64,000 nucleotides of DNA. Origin: Runella sp. CRIBMP. Lineage in GTDB: Bacteria > Bacteroidota > Bacteroidia > Cytophagales > Spirosomataceae. Every line of letters starts with the position of its first letter. Position 1 is the stretch's first letter. The translations under genes and the position numbers were made by a program. The DNA is taken from NCBI RefSeq assembly GCF_009905605.1, contig NZ_JAAAKZ010000005.1, positions 248,001 through 312,000 of the forward strand, in the 5' to 3' direction. This document shows positions 26,501 through 33,424 of the stretch, piece after piece. Below the pieces are notes generated by a model. It saw nothing but the letters and a program-made list of their open reading frames with translations. It ran no database searches and was not told the DNA's origin.

Positions 26501-27026
26501 TTTGGGTGAGCTCCAAAAACAGCTCAACAACCGCATCCAGCAATTGCAAAAAGGTCAAGGGCAAGGCCAAGGCGGCATGGGCGGGCGACAAATGTCGGAG
26601 CAATTGGCACAAATGGCCGCCGAGCAAGCGCGTATTCGTCAGATGCTCAAGGAATTGATGGACTCGCAAAAAGGCTCGGAAGGCGGTCGAAAAGTGGGGA
26701 ATGAGGTCAAAGAGTTGATGGACAAGATGGACGAAACCGAAACCGACTTGGTAAACAAACGTATCAATCCGACGGTCATCAAACGTCAGGAAGAAATCGT
26801 GACGCGGTTATTGGAATCCGAAAAAGCATTGCGTCAACAGGAAGAAGATACCCAACGCAAGTCCGAAACGGCCAAGCCACAACCTCGCAACCCGCCCGCA
26901 GAATTTGAACAATACGTGAAAGACAAGCAGCGGCAAACGGAATTATTGCGCACCGTACCGCCAAGTTTTGCCCCATTCTACAAACGCGAAGCCGATAATT
27001 ATTTTAAGAAATCAGGCGAGAGATAA
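23541..27026 (+). CDS. DUF4175 family membrane-anchored coiled-coil protein
   Basis: 1161 residues, typical for the Bacteroidota DUF4175 family. Three hydrophobic segments lie in the N-terminal 180 residues (about 28-50, 58-80, 155-172). A region of about 200-490 looks like extracytoplasmic beta domains (FAVPSKEE ends it). From about 500 onward it is a long Gln/Glu/Lys coiled coil, broken by a low-complexity Lys/Asp stretch (repeats of KDGKDQKDKDG) near 700-740 and a Gly-rich patch near 970-1030. The coiled coil is encoded by imperfect DNA repeats, so indels are likely between strains. The function is unknown; a structural or envelope scaffold role would suit the architecture. Confidence 0.85.
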   Translation: MKTQPLSVMQERIGEYKRKFYLNQLVKGVIFAAAFVLSAYLFVNTIEYFGRFSSAVRGTLFFGFLAILGYALARWVVTPLVHLYGLRKSLSDEEAAGQIGNFFPEIGDKLINTLQLRNLSGAQTDLIEASIQQKSKQLLIVRFSDAVKIDQNRRYLKYAIYPLAAIGLVLLINPRFFANSSDRIIHFEKEYNDAPFTFKLDNTNLKAFRNEDFTLKVSLAGGALPEAVYVVHNKAKFKLEPEDTDTYSYTFKNVQRPIDFQFEAAGYKSSDYKLTVAERPSLLSFDVTLQYPAYLGKPAEQLSNVGNLTVPEGTTITWDFNTDATEEMALAFEGDKNAYTAESKLTGGYEFRKNVRKSANYEIKLKNDESNNREKISYFLNVINDKHPTLTLENYQDTTLYNYFVLGGNIADDYGFSNLRVFYNLRRKGDKTDEKKTVYKGFGIPFNKSTTNQTFYFQWYVDSLRLTPGDRIEYYVQVWDNDGVNGPKSAKSRMIDFAVPSKEEVRAEADKAAEKTEAQINKTLQKAKNLQKELEKLDQRLKSERELDFQDKKQIEDLLKKREELMNDMKSMQEQTQTAQEKQERFAEQSPEMKQKMEQLQKLMKELLDPETKKLYDQLEKLLQQQQQDDKMQELMNKLKNKEFNAQKEIEKALEMFKQLQLQQKAEQIQKDLNEMAEKQEKLAEKTEKESKEPEAKDKENKDQKGKDKDGKDQKDKDGKDQDGKDQKDKEQEGKEDAKQEELKKEQEELNKEFEETKKDIEELEKLNEELADKQEMDTGKEEQQEVEKEQKNSSKQLQQKQNKSASQSQKKAAKSMKKMAKQMEESMESAEMQEMDENMDNLRDILENLIHLSFDQERVMKDFRGVNLQDPRFVKLAQEQLKLQDDAKVIEDSLYALAKRVMQIQTFVTRELNDMKFHMTESTRYIRERRLNMATSKQQFAMTSINNLSLMLSQTLQQMQAAMMAMASPGSGSKKGSKGKGKSPGNLGELQKQLNNRIQQLQKGQGQGQGGMGGRQMSEQLAQMAAEQARIRQMLKELMDSQKGSEGGRKVGNEVKELMDKMDETETDLVNKRINPTVIKRQEEIVTRLLESEKALRQQEEDTQRKSETAKPQPRNPPAEFEQYVKDKQRQTELLRTVPPSFAPFYKREADNYFKKSGER

Positions 27027-27044
27027 CCCTCATCGGGACTACAT

Positions 27045-27088
27045 AAAAAACGGGGAGGCGGGCAGATTGTCGGCCTCCCCGTTTTTTT
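27045..27088 (+). terminator. Rho-independent terminator of the DUF4175 gene
   Basis: Perfect stem AAAAAACGGGGAGGC (27045-27059) pairs with GCCTCCCCGTTTTTT, followed by more T. Located 18 bases after the stop. The A- and T-flanks would let it act in both directions. Confidence 0.93.
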
Positions 27089-27124
27089 GTTTTCCATTTA
27101 TCTCTAGCACCCATCCCTATTCAT

Positions 27125-27132
27125 TAAATTTG
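27125..27132 (+). promoter_or_regulatory. Candidate -7 promoter element TAAATTTG
   Basis: Match to TAnnTTTG, 69 bases before the start of the frameshifted gene at 27201. No -33 element was seen at the normal spacing. Confidence 0.35.
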
Positions 27133-27200
27133 CGCCTGTAAGCTTTTGAAGATAACCTACTTTCGATTACTTTGCGGAAGATTTTTTTAAATAAAAAGCC

Positions 27201-27919
27201 ATGAAAAAAATACTAATTTTTGCCTTTTTCACCGCTTCTTGTACTTCGCTTTTGGCCCAAACCGAAAACGTCAATAACCTCATCCGCGACGTAGATGGGC
27301 GTCTCAACATGGGAAACTACATGACCTCGTCTTTCGACAGCCGCTATGAAGGATTAAAGGGCTCTCCTTTTTTTATTTCCGAATGGATTAGCGTAAAATG
27401 GCCTTTGTGGATGGACGCGTGTTCGAAGAAGTCCCCCCTAAATACAACGCTTACTCCAAAGACTGGGTCATGAAACGCCCTGGCGGAGATTCAATCATTG
27501 TATTTCCGTACCAAGTTAATTCATTCATTATCAACGACTCCGCCACTAAATCAAATTTTGAATTTAAAAGATACCCCTCGGCACATACCTCAAAATATGA
27601 CATGCGCGACATCTATTTTTTGACCTTATACCAAGAAAAAACCAGCTTGGTAATGTTAATCAGCAAGACCTTAAAAAAAGCGGATTATAAAGACCCTTAC
27701 AGCAACAACTTGCGCTACGATACCTTTGAGGATGCCAACGAATATTTTTCACTCAAAACCGACGGCAGCCTGACGAAAATCAAAAAGAATAAAAAGTCAG
27801 TACTTGGCGCTCTGTCTGACAAAGAAGAAGCCTTAAAATCACTGATGGATCAGGAAAAATTAGACATAAAAACCGAGCGCGATCTCGTCGTTGCCGTTGC
27901 CAAGTACAATGCTATCTAA
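27201..27919 (+). pseudogene. Exported protein of unknown function, broken by a -1 frameshift
   Basis: Two adjacent open frames make one protein of about 239 residues. The first begins with a Sec signal peptide (MKKILIFAFFTASCTSLLAQ) and reads well to FFISEWISVK. The second frame continues with MAFVDGRVFEEVPPKYNAYS to the stop at 27919. The shift falls in the A-run 27395-27398: five As instead of four would give ISVKMAFVDGRVF in one frame. Both halves look intact, so this is a recent mutation, phase variation or a base-calling error. I do not recognise the family. The 3' end overlaps the methyltransferase gene by 11 bases. Confidence 0.8.
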
Positions 27920-29084
27920 CGAACAAATCGCTTTTATTCAACAAAACAGTCAGGCGAATCCGACTTCTTTACGGCTCAAATACGGCAAAGAAAAAGAGTT
28001 TGTCATTGCCCAAATTGAGGCTCGGCAAAAGGCCCGGACAAAACTACCGAGCTGGTGTGCCGAGCCTCGTTTGATATTCCCGCCCGCCGTGTCGGTCGAG
28101 CAAAGCTCTTCCGAAGCTACCGCTCATTACAAAGCCGACATCATGAGTCAAACAGCCTCAAAAACGATTGTTGACGGCACCGGTGGCATGGGAATCGATT
28201 CCTACTATTTTTCAAAACATTCTGAATCAGTAACTTACATCGAGCAAAACGAAAAACTGGTCGAGCACGCACGCCACAATTTCGACATCCTGAACACTAC
28301 TAACATCGAATGTATTTGCGACGATTCAATCGCTTTTTTACAACGGTTGGATGCCAAAGTGGATTGGATTTATCTCGACCCCGCCCGCCGCACCGCCGAC
28401 CAACGTCGAGTGGTAGGATTGGGGGATTGCGAACCCGACGTCACTAAGCACTTGGCGTTATTTTGGGAGAAGGCGCACCATATCCTTGTGAAAGTGTCGC
28501 CTTTGTTAGACCTAACACAAACGTTGTTGGAAATGCCGCAAATCAGCGTGGTTCACGTAGTTGCGGTTGAAAATGAGTGCAAAGAATTGTTATTAGAAAT
28601 AGGAACCCCCACCTCCGACGTTGTCATCAAAACCATTAATTTCAAGAACGACGGCAGCCAACAAATCTTTGATTTTTACTGGTCAGAGGAGCCAGATACC
28701 GTTGTTGAATTCAGTACCCCTCTGCGGTACATTTACGAACCCAACGCCGCCATTTTGAAAGCCGGAGCGTTTAAAACGGTCGCTGCAAAATTCCAAATTG
28801 CTAAAATTGCCCCACACAGTCACCTTTACACTTCTGAAAGTCTGGTACGCCCATTTCCCGGGAGAACCTTTGAACTAATTGCCACGGTAAAAGCTGATAA
28901 TAAAGCGCTTACGCCTTATCTAACAAGCGAAAAAGCAAATCTTACCCTCCGAAATTTTCCTGGCACTACCGACGAACTTCGCAAAAAACTAAAACTAAAA
29001 GACGGGGGTGACGTATATTTGCTGGCCACAACGCTCGCTAACGCTGATAAAAGGCTGCTGGTTTGCCGTAAAGTGAAAGATTAA
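27909..29084 (+). CDS. Class I SAM-dependent methyltransferase with THUMP-like domain
   Basis: 391 residues from ATG 27909, overlapping the previous frame by 11 bases. The Rossmann methyltransferase core has motif I VDGTGGMGIDSYYFSKH, an acidic loop YIEQNEKLVEHAR, and the motif IV-like IYLDPARR, a variant seen in RNA methyltransferases. The C-terminal half resembles the THUMP-like domain found fused to this type. Likely an RNA or RNA-associated methyltransferase; the exact substrate is unknown. Confidence 0.85.
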   Translation: MLSNEQIAFIQQNSQANPTSLRLKYGKEKEFVIAQIEARQKARTKLPSWCAEPRLIFPPAVSVEQSSSEATAHYKADIMSQTASKTIVDGTGGMGIDSYYFSKHSESVTYIEQNEKLVEHARHNFDILNTTNIECICDDSIAFLQRLDAKVDWIYLDPARRTADQRRVVGLGDCEPDVTKHLALFWEKAHHILVKVSPLLDLTQTLLEMPQISVVHVVAVENECKELLLEIGTPTSDVVIKTINFKNDGSQQIFDFYWSEEPDTVVEFSTPLRYIYEPNAAILKAGAFKTVAAKFQIAKIAPHSHLYTSESLVRPFPGRTFELIATVKADNKALTPYLTSEKANLTLRNFPGTTDELRKKLKLKDGGDVYLLATTLANADKRLLVCRKVKD

Positions 29085-29199
29085 TCATCATCCATTAATC
29101 GTAATCAACGCAACCCATTTTAACGTTTAGCTCAACCGTGGTGCTGGCCTAAAAACGCCTCACCAATCAATTATTTTACAACGTTTTACCATTACTCTC

Positions 29200-29724
29200 A
29201 TGTTTTTTGAACGTATACCTGGCAAAGAATATCCCAAAGAGCCCGAATCGCGGATGGTGATTCGTTTTCAGGATTGCGACCCCTTGCAACACCTCAACAA
29301 CGCCAAATACTTTGATTATTATTTCAACGCCCGCGAAGACCAAGTAGCCAAACTCTACGAATTCAACTTCGGACGCCTTTTTCGGGAATTGGGCCAAAGT
29401 TGGGTGGTTTATCAGCACCAGATTGCCTATGTGCGTCCCGCCATGGTAAGCGAATGGGTTCGGATTACGTCCCGATTGATTTATTTTAATCAGGATACCA
29501 CTGTCACGGAGTATTACATGACCGACGACACCCGTACCCAACTCAAAAATGTGCTGTGGGTAACCTCCAAATACATTGATGTACGGCAAGGAGAACGTGT
29601 GATTCACCCGCCTACGGTTATGGACTATCTGGAAACGACCTGCCTCCCAAACGTCGATTTTCACAATTGGAACTTTAATGAACGCATTCGTGAAATAAAA
29701 GGCAGCCTGAAAGCGAAAGGCTAA
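29200..29724 (+). CDS. Acyl-CoA thioesterase, hotdog fold (4HBT type)
   Basis: 174 residues, cytoplasmic. The hotdog signature is RFQDCDPLQHLNNAKYFDYY near residues 22-41, where the Asp and the H-L-N-N match the YbgC/4-hydroxybenzoyl-CoA thioesterase active-site pattern. The rest follows the single-domain fold (VVYQHQIAYVRPAMVSEWVR). Substrate chain length cannot be read from the sequence. It stands alone between genes with spacers of 115 and 51 bases. Confidence 0.88.
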   Translation: MFFERIPGKEYPKEPESRMVIRFQDCDPLQHLNNAKYFDYYFNAREDQVAKLYEFNFGRLFRELGQSWVVYQHQIAYVRPAMVSEWVRITSRLIYFNQDTTVTEYYMTDDTRTQLKNVLWVTSKYIDVRQGERVIHPPTVMDYLETTCLPNVDFHNWNFNERIREIKGSLKAKG

Positions 29725-29775
29725 TCCGTCTCCGCTTCACCTCGTAAATCCTTCATTCTAACAATTTTTGTCCAT

Positions 29776-30630
29776 ATGCAGTGGCTTCAAGATACGGCTT
29801 TTATCATTAACTATTACCTCAAACGAGCGCATTGGCTTAGTTTGGACGTGGTAGCAGGAGCCGTCGTAACCCACATAATTGCGAGTCGTTTGCCCGACGG
29901 CCACGGGAAAGTTTCGTGGGCCTCCACGCTTTTGGTAGGAATTGCCGTATTTATGATTTACGTCGCCGACCGTTTATTAGACAATCGCAAATCCGACCAC
30001 TCTCCTACTCCTCGGCACGATTTTCACGTTAAAAACGAAGTTTGGTTGATTAAAATTCTTTTGGGGTTGGGCTTGATTTCATTGGTACTTCTATTCTGGA
30101 TACCCTCAAAAGTCCTTTGGTTTGGCGTCGGGTTAGCCAGTTTGGTGGGTCTCTATTTGGGGTTTGCCTTCCGGATTTCTGCCAAACATACGGCGCAGGT
30201 TTTTAAAGAGCCGCTGGTAGCGATTGTATACACCGCAGGCATCTGGGGGCCTGCTATCCTGACCGAGACTACCCTCGCGTGGGAAAGTCCCGTGTTGATG
30301 GGTTTATATGGCTTATTGGCTTTCCAGAATTTATTACTGTTCTCATGGTTTGAGTCCCTGGAGTTGGACGAAGGCTTTTCACTCGCCATCGCGTGGGGTA
30401 CCGAAACGGTTTCCTCGGTCCTGAATTGGCTGCTGGGATTGATTATAGTCGGCGCATTAGTCGTGGTTATTTTTACTACTTATCGGTACTGCGTCAGGGC
30501 CGCAATCGTCGTAGTTGTGATGAGTGGGTGCATGCATGTGCTGAAACGCTCTTCGGCCAAAGTACTTCCCGACGAACGTTATCGCCCGTTGGGCGATGGT
30601 ATTTTTTTAATTAGCCTCTGGTTATTGTAA
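29776..30630 (+). CDS. Polytopic membrane protein, possibly UbiA-like
   Basis: 284 residues with about eight hydrophobic segments and no signal peptide. After the second span it has YVADRLLDNRKSD and RHDF, an Asp-rich loop of the kind that binds Mg-prenyl-diphosphate in the UbiA prenyltransferase superfamily (usual form NDxxDxxxD), and near the C-terminus KVLPDERYRPLGDG. The first motif lacks the Asn, so assignment is tentative. No lipid or quinone gene lies next to it. If not UbiA-like, it is an uncharacterised Bacteroidota membrane protein. Confidence 0.6.
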   Translation: MQWLQDTAFIINYYLKRAHWLSLDVVAGAVVTHIIASRLPDGHGKVSWASTLLVGIAVFMIYVADRLLDNRKSDHSPTPRHDFHVKNEVWLIKILLGLGLISLVLLFWIPSKVLWFGVGLASLVGLYLGFAFRISAKHTAQVFKEPLVAIVYTAGIWGPAILTETTLAWESPVLMGLYGLLAFQNLLLFSWFESLELDEGFSLAIAWGTETVSSVLNWLLGLIIVGALVVVIFTTYRYCVRAAIVVVVMSGCMHVLKRSSAKVLPDERYRPLGDGIFLISLWLL

Positions 30631-30659
30631 AAAATCAACGTTTTATCTACCCGATAGCC

Positions 30660-30911
30660 TTATTTTTTCTTTTTAAGCGAAGGCTTCACTGTCGCCTTGG
30701 GTTTCACTTCTTTTTTGGGATCATATTTATCCAAAAGTGGCACTGCCCCCCGACGATAGCGCAGGTATTGAAAACCCAGAAGACACGATAGGCTAAGCAT
30801 TAAGAGCCAATAGCTTTCCTGAAATTGAGTCCGACGGAATTCCATAACCCACAAAATAAAAAAGCCCAACGTGGCCCAACCAACCAAGCTCTCAACCAAA
30901 GGAGTTTTCAT
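30660..30911 (-). CDS. Small membrane protein, unknown
   Basis: 83 residues from the ATG at 30911 (MKTPLVESLVGWATLGFFIL), with two membrane helices (about 8-25 and 34-52) and a basic Lys/Pro-rich tail (KKEVKPKATVKPSLKKKK). The frame continues upstream to 31049, but a promoter with TACCTTTG lies at 30940-30947, just before this ATG, which favours the short form. Unknown function. It is divergent from the GT5-like gene. Confidence 0.7.
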   Translation of the reverse strand: MKTPLVESLVGWATLGFFILWVMEFRRTQFQESYWLLMLSLSCLLGFQYLRYRRGAVPLLDKYDPKKEVKPKATVKPSLKKKK

Positions 30912-30939
30912 AGATTCGATAAAGGAGAATTTTAGGCAA

Positions 30940-30968
30940 CAAAGGTAATATCTTTCGGCCATATCAAA
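30940..30968 (-). promoter_or_regulatory. Minus-strand promoter, TTTG-N17-TACCTTTG
   Basis: Reading leftward: TTTG (complement of 30965-30968), 17 bases, then TACCTTTG (complement of 30940-30947), a good match to the Bacteroidota -33/-7 pattern. It ends 29 bases before the ATG at 30911. Confidence 0.7.
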
Positions 30969-30987
30969 TAAATCTCGGGGAATATGG

Positions 30988-31018
30988 TTGAAAATCGCCA
31001 AAATTTTGTATAATTTTG
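30988..31018 (+). promoter_or_regulatory. Plus-strand promoter, TTG-N20-TAATTTTG
   Basis: TTG at 30988-30990 and TAATTTTG at 31011-31018 with 20 bases between, matching the Bacteroidota -33/-7 consensus, 46 bases before the ATG at 31065. It is back-to-back with the minus-strand promoter at 30940-30968. Confidence 0.7.
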
Positions 31019-31064
31019 CAAAATTTTTCTTCAAAACCAATCCTATCAAGCTTTACCAAAGCCT

Positions 31065-31874
31065 ATGAGTAAACTACGGATTTTGTATGTAGCCAGCGAG
31101 ATAAATCCCTTTCTCCAAATCACTGAGGTAGCCGACTACGTAAGAAAACTTCCCCAAGCGATGCAAGAGCGGGGCATGGAGATACGCATATTAGTACCAC
31201 GTTTTGGTCTCATCAATGAGCGCAAAAACCGCCTCCACGAAGTGGTCCGCCTTTCTGGTATTAATATTTCAGTCGGTGACGATGAGAAACCGCTGGTAAT
31301 CAAGGTAGCTTCCATCCCAAGCGCCAAATTACAAGTTTATTTTATCGACAACGAAGACTATTTCCACCGAAAGTCCGTTTTCTTAGACAAGGACAACAAC
31401 TTTTTTGACGACAACGATGAGCGCGCCATTTTCTTTTGCAAGGGAGTTCTCGAAACCGTTAAAAAATTGGGATGGGCTCCCGATATCGTTCATTGCAACG
31501 ACTGGATGACCGCCCTTATTCCTCTTTACCTGAAAACCACTTACAAAAACGATCCGATGTTTAAGGATACAAAGTGTGTTTTCACCGTCTACAACAACGC
31601 TTTCAACTACAAATTTGAAGGCGATATTTTAGACAAAGCCAAAGCCATGGACGTCAGCGATGAGGCATTGGCGCATCTGCGTTCTGCCGATTTTGAAGGT
31701 TTTATCAAAATTGGATGTGCGTATGCCGATGCCGTAGTAAAAGCTGATGATGATTTTAGTGAAAGTTTAAACAGAATCCTTGATGAATTGCCCGAACGCA
31801 AGCTTGAACTGGTTGAAGAAGACGAAAACTATACCGACGCTTATTACAACTTATATAATGAATTGGCCGGCTAA
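31065..31874 (+). CDS. GT5 glycogen synthase-like protein, N-terminal half only
   Basis: 269 residues, matching just the N-terminal Rossmann domain of GT5 glycogen/starch synthases (full enzymes are about 480). It keeps RILYVASEINPF at the start, HCNDWMTALIPLYLK near 145 and CVFTVYNNAFNYKFEGD. The conserved ADP-glucose loop KTGGLADVVG is replaced by LQITEVADYVR, removing the catalytic Lys and glycines, and the C-terminal donor-binding domain is absent. Enzymatic activity is therefore unlikely. Such short forms are widespread in Bacteroidota and may be regulatory. The 3' end overlaps the DUF4270 gene by 17 bases. Confidence 0.88.
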   Translation: MSKLRILYVASEINPFLQITEVADYVRKLPQAMQERGMEIRILVPRFGLINERKNRLHEVVRLSGINISVGDDEKPLVIKVASIPSAKLQVYFIDNEDYFHRKSVFLDKDNNFFDDNDERAIFFCKGVLETVKKLGWAPDIVHCNDWMTALIPLYLKTTYKNDPMFKDTKCVFTVYNNAFNYKFEGDILDKAKAMDVSDEALAHLRSADFEGFIKIGCAYADAVVKADDDFSESLNRILDELPERKLELVEEDENYTDAYYNLYNELAG

Positions 31875-33216
31875 AACAGCCGGCTTCCTGGTCATCGCTT
31901 TTGCTATTCTGCTGGCAGCTTGCGAAGCCCCGAAAGAAATCGGACTCCCGCCCGAAGTAATCGCAGAGGTACAGTTTACCGACACCGTTACCGTTCGCAC
32001 CAGCACCGTTCTTTTGGATTCAGTTCGTACTTCCAATGCGCAACAAATGCTCGTAGGGAACTACCGCGACCCGATTTTTGGTCGGGTTTCGGCACAACCC
32101 TTCTTTGAGATGGGGCAAACACTCAACCTCAATTCAGACGGCAGTACCAATACCTACGTCTTTGATTCACTTCGTCTGAATGTTGCGTATTCTTACCTGT
32201 ATGGCGATACGCTCCAACCCTTTGAGGTCAAACTTCATCGTTTGAGTGATTCGCTCAGAACGGGCAAAAATTACTATAACAACAGCAGCATCCCGTACGA
32301 CGCGGCCGCGCTGGCCAGTGTCAAATTCAATCCGACTCCTTCAACCAACAATACGTTCCAGTTTAAACTTCCTAATACACTAGGACAGCAGCTGCTGGAT
32401 TTGAGCGGAAAAACGGAAGGCAGCACGGCGCTTAAATTTGCGCAGCAGCTCCGAGGTTTTACGTTGGTGCCATCGGCAAGCAATGGAATGGTGATAGGGT
32501 TTTCTCCTGCAACCTCGGGAATCAGCCTTAATCTCTATTATCACATTACCAACGACACCATCGCGTACGTATTTCGGGTTCCTGTGCTGAAACGCTTTAA
32601 CCAAATGCAAGCAGACCGCCAAGGAACTGCCTTGAGCCAAATTCAACCGTTGAAACCCTTGCCCGCCGCCCAAACCAAAGGCCTGAATTATGTTCAGGAT
32701 GCCCTCGGTATTGTGACCAAGGTTGAGTTTCCGTATTTATCAAAATTATTCGGAGATGGGCGCGTTGCCATCAATCGTGCGGAGTTAAATATTGTGCCAA
32801 ATCAGCCTGAGCATGTTGGAGGTTTATACGGATTACCTAGTACCCTTACAATGGCCGAAACCGACGAAACCAACCGAGTCTTAAGGTCAAAAGGAGATAC
32901 CGAATTACTCCTCCCAGTAGATGGCGCTACATTTCAGTCGTACGTTTTGCCCCAAATCGTTCCGTACACGTCTAAATTCCGTAATTATAACTTCGTACTT
33001 ACCACGTATTTACAGGCGGTTTCTATCGGTTTTAAGAAAAGTAACGCTTTGTTGCTGATGCCAACGAGTCAAGGTTCTACCCTACAATCGTACGTATCGG
33101 GCAACCAAGCCTTAACAAGTTTTTATCCGTTTATCAACAATAAGGTGGACCGTTTTACCATAAACCCCACCCCAGAAAACGTGAAGTTAAGGATATTCTA
33201 TACCGTGACTAAGTAA
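31858..33216 (+). CDS. DUF4270 family lipoprotein
   Basis: 452 residues starting at ATG 31858 inside the end of the GT5-like gene; this start gives a lipoprotein signal with lipobox LLAAC (Cys at about 22). The mature sequence is beta-rich with no recognised catalytic motif (VGNYRDPIFGRVSAQPFFEM, PTPENVKLRIFYTVTK at the end), as is typical for DUF4270, a Bacteroidota outer-surface family. The 17-bp overlap with the upstream gene implies translational coupling. Role unknown; the pairing with a GT5-like gene recurs in the phylum, to my knowledge. Confidence 0.88.
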   Translation: MNWPAKTAGFLVIAFAILLAACEAPKEIGLPPEVIAEVQFTDTVTVRTSTVLLDSVRTSNAQQMLVGNYRDPIFGRVSAQPFFEMGQTLNLNSDGSTNTYVFDSLRLNVAYSYLYGDTLQPFEVKLHRLSDSLRTGKNYYNNSSIPYDAAALASVKFNPTPSTNNTFQFKLPNTLGQQLLDLSGKTEGSTALKFAQQLRGFTLVPSASNGMVIGFSPATSGISLNLYYHITNDTIAYVFRVPVLKRFNQMQADRQGTALSQIQPLKPLPAAQTKGLNYVQDALGIVTKVEFPYLSKLFGDGRVAINRAELNIVPNQPEHVGGLYGLPSTLTMAETDETNRVLRSKGDTELLLPVDGATFQSYVLPQIVPYTSKFRNYNFVLTTYLQAVSIGFKKSNALLLMPTSQGSTLQSYVSGNQALTSFYPFINNKVDRFTINPTPENVKLRIFYTVTK

Positions 33217-33240
33217 AAAAATAACGATAAACTCGGATTT

Positions 33241-33275
33241 AAAAAGAGAGCGGAAAAACTTCCGCTCTCTTTTTG
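33241..33275 (+). terminator. Rho-independent terminator of the GT5-DUF4270 operon
   Basis: AAAAAGAGAGCGGAA (33241-33255) pairs with TTCCGCTCTCTTTTT across a 4-nt loop, followed by GTTTTT. 24 bases after the DUF4270 stop. Confidence 0.93.
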
Positions 33276-33347
33276 TTTTTGTAATATTTCAGTAAATTTC
33301 GAGAATTTTAGGTATATTTATTGTACTAAAATAAGTTTTTTAAAAAA

Positions 33348-33398
33348 GTTTTTAGGGCTCTTTAGGTTGATAATTTTTTTTAAAAACGACAGAGTCCC
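33348..33398 (+). promoter_or_regulatory. Possible pseudoknot in the glmS leader
   Basis: Stem 1: GTTTTTA (33348-33354) with TAAAAAC (33381-33387). Stem 2: GGGCTCT (33355-33361) with AGAGTCCC (33391-33398, one bulged T). The stems cross as in an H-type pseudoknot, 27 bases before the glmS ATG. The first stem is A/T-rich and could be chance. Confidence 0.3.
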
Positions 33399-33424
33399 TC
33401 AACTCATCTAAAACATCACTTACT

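Noticed and set aside
33217-33424. glmS ribozyme in the glmS leader
   Set aside because: The leader is A/T-rich and lacks the conserved G-rich ribozyme core; such ribozymes are known mainly from Firmicutes.
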